From positions 806,001 through 870,000 of the forward strand of contig OZ345373.1 of NCBI GenBank assembly GCA_977006965.1: DNA of 64,000 bases, read 5' to 3'. Of the stretch, positions 56,127 to 64,000 are shown in pieces. Position 1 is the stretch's first letter; every line of letters starts with the position of its first letter. This DNA is from Phymatolithon calcareum. Taxonomy: Eukaryota; Rhodophyta; Florideophyceae; Hapalidiales. The notes beneath the pieces were generated by a model, which saw only the letters and a program-made list of their open reading frames with translations, was not told the DNA's origin and made no database searches. Position numbers and translations under genes: made by a program.

Positions 56127-58244
56127 TATTGGCACTGATCATACAAGCACTGTGCTCTTGATTGGTGAGGATTTCTGCACAATCAAAGGACGGGCAGACT
56201 CAGAGTTTCTAACTTGTCAGCACAATCGTGTCGAACTTGAAGAAAGTGGCCTTCTTCTCAACACTGCCTCATGCATCGTTTTTGTCTCCCTGGAATCGCC
56301 TCCATTATATGCTGCATTACCTGGAATCGATCTCCTGCACACAAATTGCATTCAACCGATGAACGGCCTTGCCCGTAGATTTGTAAGGCTGTGAGGCTTT
56401 TAAGTAAACTTCAATTGAAAAAAAAATTCAAACTATGATCAAAGCTGGCGACTATAGAAGCAGTCAAGCATATGGAATAAAATAGAAAAACTTCTTTATT
56501 TCAAAGGACCATTGAAGCACTCCACTATGTAATTTGGTCTCTTCACAGAAACAAACACGAGTAGAACAATATTGTCGTCAGTGCAGCTTCGCTGCTCATT
56601 TCGACTTGTAGAGACAGTCACTGAGGCGCACAGCGTCGTTATACGAGATGCAGGTCTGGAAGTTCAAGTAATCCAGCTCCCAAGAAACGGTCTCCCTGCC
56701 GCAACGCTGCAGAATTTTTCTGTGTTTCGAACTGAGCCTTTTGTGCGCACAAGCTTCCACGCGGTACAGACCCCAAATACTAAGACAAAGTTTGTCTGGA
56801 TAACATTCCAATGTGGTGTGCCTGCTGCAAGAGTGGATAGCAGTCGGTGCGAGTTGATAAAATTTGTCAAGGCAAGCAGCGTTTCCAAAAACGACGAGGT
56901 AGAAGAGTGAGACGATGAGCATGACCTTCTTGGTGAACTTCATTGTAAAAGTTTTGATTTTAGAGACCTTGTGTTTGATCGAGAATGTCTAAGGATGTCT
57001 TGGCGATCCATCTTAAGTATCCTGCCGGCGCGGAAAATTCTTGGGAGAGACATAAATTTTCAATATGTGTATACGCGCTGCATGTGTTGTATGCAAATGT
57101 CGCAAGCACTGCAACAATGTCTTAAGAAAAGGTGTGTCCCTAGTTTTATCCTTTGTGAACGGCGAATCGTGGAAGGTCATATTGCCCGTGCACGAGTTTT
57201 GTAGACTGCATGTTTGCTTTCTAAAATCTCCATCCTTGTTTCTATCGCCAAGACAGTGGCAACGTTGCCACGCAGTCTGAAGGGAGGGCTTACCCATTGA
57301 AGCGCCGCTGAATATAAGCCAGGACGCGTCGGGGGTAGCTTCGAGGATCGAAATTGCTCTTCAAAGTCCTTGTTGTCACAACATTTTTTGTAAGCCAACT
57401 TAACAATCTTCTTGATGATCAGGAGTGTATACCTAGTCCGATGATCGGGGTACGATGATCAAGGCTGTTTTCAACTCGTGCGACCACATGACGTAATAGA
57501 GAGGGGCAAAAGTGACGATTCCTGATAACAGTGCAACTTCCGCACACGTGTCCCAAGTCGTTCAAGCCTCACGGCCCTTTTACATTGCTGCACTGTACAG
57601 TATTGACACCTATCGAGAATGTGGAAATATGTGAATAATTTTTGCAAATTGTTACAAGCGAGAAAGATCATCTTTTTCCCCTCCACAAATGTACAAGAAT
57701 TACAGCGAGAAACACATTTGATATGCGCTCCTCGCGGTGGTCAGCGTGTTACATCTCGCTGCTGTCTCGTTGTACTCCGGCTCGTTGAAGCGTCAAACAT
57801 GATCATCTTGTATGCTGCAAAGAGCCTAAGAACACGAAAGAGGTGATAGAATCGTTCATCGCTCTGTTGGATTCAAGTTCAATGGAAAAATATTTTGCTT
57901 TATAATAATTGACACTCTGATTCATGAACCCTGAAGAACAACACGCCAATATCACGAAGCAAAAAAATTTTGGTTCACTTTTTTCTCTATCTACAGGTCG
58001 GTGGCTCAATAAAATAAAAATGTCTTTTACGTGCCGAGAATAAGCATACTCAATTTTACAGGAAAGTAATTTCCTTCAAGAAGTACGAGATACAGTACAG
58101 CAATTGTTGATGATCATCTACGAACCAACTACAATGCCATTTGAGCAGAAAGGGCAATGTACGAGTAGTTAACTGAAAGAGCCATTAAGAGCTACTTGCG
58201 TTGCTGCGCCTGCTCCAGGAGACCGAGATCTGCTCGGCTCCATT
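56127..58244. repeat. Segmental duplication, copy D2, blocks a to d without interruption
   Basis: It matches 1667-3545, 4320-4440, 9585-9923 and 15116-15226 in order, in 2.1 kb. Segments present only in D1 (3546-4320, 4440-9585 with the PAN gene and hAT, and Ty3-A) are absent. D2 shows the pre-insertion arrangement for Ty3-A. For the other segments, insertion in D1 or loss in D2 are both possible. Confidence 0.8.
56596..56943 (-). CDS. Small secreted cysteine-rich protein, copy 2 (intact)
   Basis: 115 residues from ATG at 56943. Residues 1 to about 22 form a signal peptide (KFTKKVMLIVSLFYLVVF core, cleavage near GNA-A). The mature part of about 92 residues has eight Cys spaced C-14-C-7-C-5-C-11-C-15-C-16-C-11-C, consistent with four disulfides. 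There is no transmembrane segment and no known domain. Size, signal and cysteine density resemble secreted effectors, antimicrobial or signalling peptides, but none is indicated. Its paralogue at 2109-2455 differs at about 19 of 108 residues while every Cys is conserved. The neighbouring sequence is duplication rather than transposon, which favours a host gene. A short intron was not needed to read it. Confidence 0.7.
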   Translation of the reverse strand: MKFTKKVMLIVSLFYLVVFGNAACLDKFYQLAPTAIHSCSRHTTLECYPDKLCLSIWGLYRVEACAHKRLSSKHRKILQRCGRETVSWELDYLNFQTCISYNDAVRLSDCLYKSK

Positions 58245-58298
58245 TGTCAACCGGCTGAGGGGGTAGACATCGGCTTTCTCTTGCAACTGATTGCTTCT
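58245..58298. repeat. End of a TTGTCAAC-type inverted-repeat element
   Basis: TTGTCAACCGGCTGAGGG and the following 35 bp match 61198-61251. The copy begins exactly where D2 block d breaks off relative to D1 (CTCCAT then ATATGATTCGG in D1), and D2 resumes at about 61512. It thus marks the left edge of a 3.3 kb composite insertion. Confidence 0.65.
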
Positions 58299-58350
58299 AT
58301 GTCATCCCTAGGGATGACATGGCATATTGATTGCTCTATGTCATCCCTAG
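58299..58350. repeat. CTAG-centred palindrome and 42 bp module
   Basis: A 22 bp perfect palindrome with GGATGACAT arms around CTAG occupies 58299-58320. From its CTAG (58308-58311) to the next (58347-58350) lies a 43 bp unit with GGATGACAT and ATGTCATCC at its ends. The second CTAG is where PB6 begins. Confidence 0.8.
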
Positions 58351-59633
58351 TGTCTAGTTTACTAACCACCTCAATTGAGGATAAATCCCTCAATTGAGGG
58401 GCTTTTTGAAAGCTCAAAAAAGTATGTAGAAAGAATGCGAAACAGAAAGTTCGCGCCAACTTTGGGAAGGCGGGCTTGTGTTCTGCCTGAGGAGTACCCA
58501 AACTACGGCCTTAAATTGGCGTCGTTCGGCGGTAGGAATGAAATTACAATTTTCAGTTAGAAGAAGCGGACCTGCCATGTCACGAGAAAAAGACCCGCGC
58601 CGAGTGGTCGGCGCGTCCGTACACACTAAGGCAACATCAATGACCAGTCTCGCAGAGTGTTGCAGGCTCTATGGAGCCTTTTCCAAGTCAAAAAAGGTGA
58701 ACGGCACAGTTCTGGAGGTACTATTGAATGAAATCAATGGTCGCGCAAGCACATCGCTTCGCGTGAAATGGGTCCTAGTTCAGAAACCGACTGAGAAAAC
58801 TAAGATTAAGACACTCAAGATTGTTAACATCAAGGCAGGAAAGGTTGACGAAGGTTCTCCGTCCTCTCGAATGGTTGTATCAAGTCCCAGCACGCAGAAC
58901 TCTGCACCACAAAATCCGGCTTACAGTGCTCGTGGTCGTCCGTCTTCTTCGCCAAATGCCAGTTTATTGTCCCCAGTCGCAACCACAAGCTCTCCAAAAC
59001 GGCACACAAGCTTCGATACAACCCTCAGAAGCTAAGAATGCCCTATTCCAGGCTCTATCGCCTACGCCTTGCATGGCTTTTGGGACCAGTCGTCGCACGA
59101 GGAAATTGATGTAATCACACCCGACCGCAAACCCCTAAGTAATTGCTCATGGGGTGCCACAGTACGAGCGAAAAGTTATATAACCGATTGGGGGACGAAT
59201 TCCGAGTCAGTTCTGGACAGTTCGCACTCCAAATGGAGATTTCATATCGGAAAATGGTGGGATTGGGCTTCACACGCCCTCTGATTGCTTTTTGACCAGG
59301 TTTCCACAAGTTCACCTTCGAAAAATAGCTGTATAGACGTCCGCGAAGCTGAAACGAATCGGGGGAAAAGAGACTACAGTGACAGAACTGGTTAAGTTTT
59401 TCGGAATACTCGTCCTCATGACAAGATTTGAGTTTGGCGCTAAGAGCGATTTTTGGAAGACTTCCAGGCCGAACAAGTATATCCCGACTTGTTGAAGACA
59501 TCCATGAGCTTGGCGCTTTTGATGTGCTCGATATTGAGTAGCTTTCATGCGCAAAAATTGAAAAATTCTCGTTCCCCAATTGAGAGAAAAGTGCCCCTCA
59601 ATTGAGGGAAAATTTCAGTAAACTAGACACTAG
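58347..59633 (+). mobile_element. piggyBac-like element PB6, internally deleted
   Basis: 1287 bp with 17 bp perfect inverted ends (CTAGTGTCTAGTTTACT and its complement) and CTAG at both edges. Two CCTCAATTGAGG-type subterminal palindromes lie inside each end. It is inserted exactly at the centre of a palindrome of the GGATGACAT family. Relative to PB1 the 3' half is shortened. Confidence 0.85.
58478..59580 (+). pseudogene. PB6 transposase, N-terminal half intact
   Basis: 58478-59035 (185 residues) has SREKDPRRVVGASVHTKAT, KVNGTVLEVLLNEINGR and LRVKWVLVQKPTEKTK, the family N-terminal domain, then a Ser/Pro-rich linker. After a frameshift near 59030 pieces of the middle domain are seen: CMAFGTSRRT and, in other frames, LVKFFGILVLMTRFEFGA near 59390-59440. 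The catalytic core is missing. Confidence 0.75.
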
Positions 59634-59913
59634 GGATGGCATAGCAGTTTTGATAGGACACTCGCACGAAATCCTTATTTTCCACTTGTTCCCTCGCAAT
59701 TTCGAGAGATGCTGGAAATGGCAGTTGATACCGTCCAAAGAAAATGTCCGAAATCAACATGAAAACGTAAGCGAAGGATTGTAGCGCAAAGAAAAGTTCA
59801 GGTGCAATGATAATTGACTAAGGGAGCTTCAATAAAACAGAAATCCATCCATCCATCCCTCGCAATTTTGAAGTCATTTCCACTGAAAACATAGAGCCTG
59901 ATGTCATCCCTAG
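59630..59913. repeat. CTAG-bounded module with GGATGRCAT ends
   Basis: It runs from CTAGGGATGGCAT (59630) to ATGTCATCCCTAG (59901-59913). The second CTAG is the centre of another 22 bp perfect palindrome (59901-59922) shared with the next module. It contains the SINE-like repeat below. No coding region. Confidence 0.7.
59755..59870 (+). repeat. SINE-like or LINE-tail repeat with (CATC)n end
   Basis: GCGAAGGATTGTAGCGCAA and the following bases recur at 61765-61855. It ends AATAAAACAGAAATCCATCC with further CATC units, as in LINE or SINE 3' tails. Confidence 0.6.
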
Positions 59914-59950
59914 GGATGACATATAGGGCAAGACAAAATCCTATTTTTTG

Positions 59951-60182
59951 AGTATGTTCTAAGGGTGCCCCTGGTCTCTCAGGAAGAGCTGGGAATCAAT
60001 TTTCTTCATTGAAAAAACAAGCTGGTTCCAATTATGCTCTCGAGGCATCAATCACTCTCAGATCTAAGTATCTTCTAAGGGTACACCTGGTCTCTCAGGA
60101 AGAGCTGGGAATCAATGTACTTCATTGAAAAGACAAGCTGGTTCCAATTATTCCCTCCAGGCACCAATCACTCTCAGATAAT
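59951..60182. repeat. Tandem duplication, two 116 bp units
   Basis: The second unit starts at 60067. Units share TCTCAGGAAGAGCTGGGAAT, ACAAGCTGGTTCCAATTAT and CAATCACTCTCAGAT, with about ten differences. Unit length was read directly from the spacing. Confidence 0.9.
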
Positions 60183-60344
60183 TAGCTTCGAATCTCGACT
60201 TTGCTTTAGTTAAATATCACTCCCTTCGTGGTCATGTGGCACAGGTGTCCTCGGCGGAGCATCATCAATCACCAGAGCGTGTTCGGCAACCGGAGTTGTA
60301 AACGATATTGCAATCTATTTTTATTAAAACTAGGTCGATGAACA

Positions 60345-61141
60345 TGAGGTTGCCGATTCATCTGGAGGTCCTTTGCTCGGGCAATTGAAAATCGGACCGC
60401 TTAGCAGCTTCAGATTGTAGCCCCACTTGTCCGCAAATCATCGTTGGATGCCGAGAACGTAACCCATCGTGGACGGTTTCACTTCCTTGTCTGTCTGATC
60501 GCTTCTATAATTCACTACATACTCGATCAGGTGATAGCGCACTCTTCTTAGCTGGTCTTCCGTGCAGTTGGTCCATCCCTGGGGTAAGAATGTTTTAAAC
60601 CCATCAAAGAACAGAATCAGTCGCGCCATCTCAAACTTGCGCTCCAAACTAGACTCTTCTCCGTTCCGGCACAAAAAGCGCGCGAGGGCGCGCATGGAGT
60701 ACTCGTAGGTCTTTTCTGCGTTTTCAGGAACGCGAACACCCACGAATGGCTCCGTCTCTTTTGTGTGGTGCATAAGCGGCGCTAGTGTGATGCTCAGCGT
60801 ACGTGTCTCTGCGACTTCTGCGGACGGTGCGAATGCAGGCGGCGCAAAGACTGGGACCGGATATGAGCTCAGCGCTCGATGCGGGGCGGAAGCATACCCT
60901 GGATTTGACGGCGAGAATGGAGCTACGAGTGCCGCGTGCCCCGGCCTGCCGCCAGTGAGCTTCGAGGGGTTAGTGTACGCGGAGGCGCGAAGGTGGACGC
61001 TGATGGGTGGAGGGTACCATTCTCCGCTTCACTGTCCGACCATTCGGAGTCAATAATCTGGTCCAGGAGAGCTCCGGTCGCCGCAGGATCGTGGGTTGTT
61101 TTCTCCATAGCGTCAAGGTAGACACTGTTCTGGTTTGTCAA
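60345..61141 (-). pseudogene. Crypton-like tyrosine recombinase N-terminal fragment
   Basis: Reading from 61141, a Met-Thr-Asn start leads to an acidic and Pro-rich segment. A frame change near 60960 leads to 60438-60773 with ESSLERKFEMARLILFF, VRYHLIEYVVNYRSD and STMGYVLGIQR. After a TGA it continues DKWGYNLKLLSGPIFNCP. This resembles, from memory, the N-terminal DNA-binding part of Crypton-type recombinases common in oomycetes and related groups. The catalytic domain with R-H-R-Y is absent. Confidence 0.4.
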
Positions 61142-61197
61142 CTACATAATTTGGCTCCGAGGGAGTAATGCCGCAGCGCTGTGCGGATGTGAGGAGT

Positions 61198-61391
61198 TGT
61201 CAACTGGCTGAGGGGACAGACATCTGCCTTCTCTTGCAACTGATTGCCGATGTGAAGAGTTATGGCCCCTTAGAAGAGTTCGAGACCTAACGGAAAATTA
61301 CGTACTACATCCACATGCCGAAAAGAGTAGGCATACAAACTCACGATTTCTGTGCAGATGTGAGGAGTGCACCCTCAGCCGGTTGACAAGC
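61198..61391. mobile_element. Short inverted-repeat element (MITE-like), 194 bp
   Basis: It begins TTGTCAACTGGCTGAGGG and ends CCCTCAGCCGGTTGACAA, 18 bp inverted repeats with one mismatch. The left 54 bp are also at 58245-58298. Copies of GATGTGAGGAGT occur on either side and inside, perhaps a duplicated target or internal repeat. No coding region. Confidence 0.65.
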
Positions 61392-61551
61392 GTGTTGTGC
61401 ACCGTACTTTCGGGATGACAATCGCCCTCAGGCCATGATATTCGGACATCGGCTGCGCCTCGGTTGAATTTCATGCCCTCGGGCTCATGTCATCCCTCGC
61501 AGTCATGCACAACCCCCACATATGATTCGGGTGTGCTTTCATGCAGACAGT

Positions 61552-62690
61552 AGACTGAAGCTGTCAGGACGACTGGAAGTGCCCGACTGCCAGTCGTTTT
61601 TCAGTCGTCCGCAAAACTGCTTACGCAGTCGCTGCAAGGACTGTTTGCCGTGAAAGACTGCCAAAGCCAGTCAAAATAACACTGGTTCAACAGTTTACAC
61701 TTCGAGAGCCGACCCATCTCAGATTGAAGCTCGGTTGATAGCTCATCCTTTGATGATCATGAGAACATAAGCGAAGGATTGTAGCGCAACGAAAAGTATC
61801 TCAGGTGCAATGATTATTGACAAAGGTAGCTTCACTTAAGCAGAAATTCAATGCAATCCTTTGGTGATATTTCTTTCTTTCTTTACTGCAGAAGACGTTA
61901 ACCAGAGTTAACATCTGGGGTTGTCAAGCAACTCCTCATTTTTCACGAATTTGAGTACTTCAAGCGGTTTTTCCCTACATAATTCCTCTACCGTTTTAGG
62001 GCCTACTCTGCCAATAGTCTGCCGTCTTGATAAAGCACGCCCACTACAGCGAAAAAATAAGTGATCAACAGTTTCTTTGGTTCCACCCGGACAGGCCTTG
62101 CGCATGGGGTCGTATTCCGCCGATCCATCTTCCTTCCGGTGAAAAGCTGCTATCAGCGAGCAGCATTCTGCGTTATAGTAATGCAGACACGCGGGCGGGT
62201 CCTGGATGTACTCAACAAGCAGTTCGGGCATGAAAGTGAGCTCCTTGACCATTTCTTTCTATGTTAAGTACAGTAATTCCCCCAGTCTATTTTTGGAATG
62301 GCAACATTGAACGACAACATCGTTATCGATTTAGTGCTTTCATCGAAGCGCGCATCTAATGACCGTTGGCGCTGCCGCTCGTAGTGTCATACAATCATAT
62401 TTGATGATTCATTCGACTGTCCAGTCTACGTCCAGTCTTCAGACCAGTCGTTGGTATCTTCTCAGTACAGTTGACTGCAGGTCGTCTTCACAACTGCTTA
62501 CACAGGCACCTCTCACAACTGCCAGTCTTCTGAACGATTGCCCGGACAATGTCCAGTCAACTGCAACTCGTAACTCGACTGTTTATGATGAGTTTTACAG
62601 GACTGCCAGTCTCTTGGCAGTTGACTAAAAAAACCATCTTCTACGACTGCCTTCGACTGAATTTGGCAGTCTTGGGCAGTCCCAGTCGTC
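61552..62690. mobile_element. Foldback-like element bounded by CAGTC/GACTG arrays
   Basis: 61552-61685 holds about nine and 62400-62690 about fifteen copies of the pentamer CAGTC or its complement, several as GACTGCCAGTC palindromes. The block interrupts the D1/D2 duplication: block d ends at 61550 and block e begins at about 62695. Inside are the SINE-like repeat and a LINE tail. Limits are inferred from the duplication. Confidence 0.55.
61908..62252 (-). pseudogene. LINE ORF2 C-terminal fragment with Cys/His motif
   Basis: A 114-residue frame with KACPGGTKETVDHLFFRCSG, which has the Cys-Glu-His-Cys pattern at the end of many LINE ORF2 proteins (one Cys replaced by Gly). LEVLKFVKNEELL follows. 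It differs from LINEs A, B and C. Confidence 0.6.
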
Positions 62691-62694
62691 TCAC

Positions 62695-62845
62695 CTGTGT
62701 ACAGTATACAGATAATGCCACGTATTCATAATCCGGAAATACATAAACAGATATATGCTGCATATATGCAGAGAGTGAGGAAGTCAGGTGGACTTCACGG
62801 AGCTCAGTAACGTAAAGTTGCAGAACTCTGTTGTCCCGTTATATC
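62695..62845. repeat. Segmental duplication block e, copy D2
   Basis: It matches 15586-15728 (ACAGTATACA, CGTATTCATAATCCGGAAAT, GAGGAAGTCAGGT, CAGAACTCTG). Confidence 0.8.
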
Positions 62846-63049
62846 TGTGCACGGCATAATCACTACCGTTACTGTGGCCAACCTAAGTGGAGTTTTGATG
62901 CGATCGAAAATGAAAGCTCCACTTAGATTGGTCGCAGCAATGGTCGTTTTTTTAAAGTGCATGGGAACTTGGGTTGTGGCTACGCGCCCCTGTACGCTTA
63001 GTTGTGTTACGCAACAGTCTTTTGACGTTTTTAGACTCACCTAGAACAA

Positions 63050-63570
63050 TGTCCGCGAAAAGCGCTACAGAGCTTTGCCGCCAGACGCAACCAGTAGTCT
63101 TTAACTTCCTGAGCTTTGGACAAAGGACTGAAATGGTTATTGTTTTACCGTGGTCTTTCCGTTGGCGGCACGAAGGGATTACAGTGCATCATATGTGAAA
63201 AGAAGACAAGGGAGCAGTGAAGGAAAGAGCCCAGATGTTCTGGCCGTCTTCGTGGACTCGCAGATCGTGGAAGCGCCGTGTTTTCTTCTTCTGGCATCTA
63301 GAGTTCCTTTGTGGAGAAAATCTATTCTGACGATGTACTTTTGGACTGGTGCTGTGGTTGAGATTATCGTGTTGCAACGTATACTACGGTCTATGAAGAT
63401 GGACCAAGAAACGGAATATGAATGCAAAAGACTTACTCGGGCCTTCACAGGGAGAAAAATTCGGATTAAGGAGATAATTGAAGGCTAGTAGAGAGATGAG
63501 TATGGAAAACAGTGAGAAGCTGCCCTGTTACTCAAATTGAGGCTTTGGGAGCTTTTAAAATAAATCAACA
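63050..63570 (+). pseudogene. LINE ORF2 tail, second copy of the 1.4-1.66 kb type
   Basis: 63150-63488 encodes 112 residues ending QRILRSMKMDQETEYECKRL and GRKIRIKE, matching QRILSSAQVGLDVEDECERL and SREIRIKE at 1460-1560. The 3' flank (TTGGGAGCTTTTAAAATAAA) also matches. An upstream frame (62974-63198) probably belongs to it through a frameshift. Confidence 0.55.
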
Positions 63571-63661
63571 TATATCCGAATCGAATGTCGAGCGGCAGGA
63601 TGAGAAGAAGGAGTACTTTCTCAATTACGTATCAGAAATAACGCTCTGCAGTAATATCAGT

Positions 63662-63740
63662 AGAAGATGATTCAGCAATAGAACACTGTCTTGCGAGCCC
63701 CATCTGGGATAAAGTAGTTCACAACAACCTTTTTTTTATC
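63662..63740. repeat. Segmental duplication block f, copy D2
   Basis: AGCAATAGAACACTG and CTTGCGAGCCCCAT recur at 20490-20530. The remaining 260 bp to the window end show nothing. Confidence 0.55.
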
Positions 63741-64000
63741 GACATCATGTGATTGTAGACGTTTTTTGCAATTTACAGCATTAGAATTGTGATTCAATTT
63801 GGCCACACGGGAAGACGCCTGGTACGTCAGTAAGTAGCGTTATTTTTCCTTGTAAGATTACATCAGTATTCCCTCTCCCGACTCGTGCTAATTACACTCC
63901 AAAGCCCTAAGACCGTGCAACGATTCACATTTTTACTATTGAAAATTGTTCATACAACTTAGGCTCGCCGCCTGAGAAAGAGACTTGTCCTTCGTTGCCA

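Noticed and set aside
58299-58350. Tandem short palindromes considered as a CRISPR-like array
   Set aside because: Only two or three units, each a self-complementary element junction with unequal spacing, no cas genes, and a eukaryotic context.

Overview
This is a transposon-saturated stretch of a eukaryotic nuclear genome, probably from a microbial eukaryote. The clues to lineage are indirect. The piggyBac-like transposase fragments and one Ty3 group resemble, from memory, families common in oomycetes. The one clear host-type gene is a secreted PAN/Apple-domain protein of a kind seen in oomycetes, zoosporic or early-diverging fungi and some other protists. I cannot fix the lineage from the sequence. 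No rRNA, tRNA, CRISPR or bacterial operon was found.

Layout. From 0.9 to 1.7 kb lies a LINE tail. From 1.7 to about 20.6 kb lies a block (D1) carrying a broken small secreted cysteine-rich gene, the secreted PAN gene (5072-6124), a hAT transposase, a Ty3 element (Ty3-A) and a Ty1/copia element. From 20.6 to 25.6 kb there are LINE fragments, one split by a 1.6 kb Tc1 element. From 25.9 to 46.1 kb there is a pile of five piggyBac-like copies (PB1-PB5). PB5 is split by a Ty3 element (Ty3-B) and by a LINE (LINE A), and LINE A is itself split by a second LINE (LINE B). From 46.1 to 55.8 kb a LINE (LINE C) is split by a Ty3 element (Ty3-C) with almost identical 662 bp LTRs. From 56.1 to about 63.7 kb lies a second copy (D2) of the 1.7-20.6 kb block. 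It is more compact, carries an intact copy of the small secreted cysteine-rich gene, and has its own insertions: a sixth piggyBac copy, short CTAG-bounded modules, a Crypton-like fragment and a CAGTC-rich element.

How it fits together. Insertion order can be read from target-site duplications and from empty sites in the paralogous block. Nearly every transposon protein is broken by stops, frameshifts or internal deletions, so the window is mostly a mobile-element graveyard. The features most likely to be functional are the secreted PAN protein and the eight-cysteine secreted protein at 56596-56943. The most unusual structure is the set of piggyBac-like elements whose ends meet at CTAG, not the TTAA typical of that superfamily, giving long perfect palindromes where elements abut.
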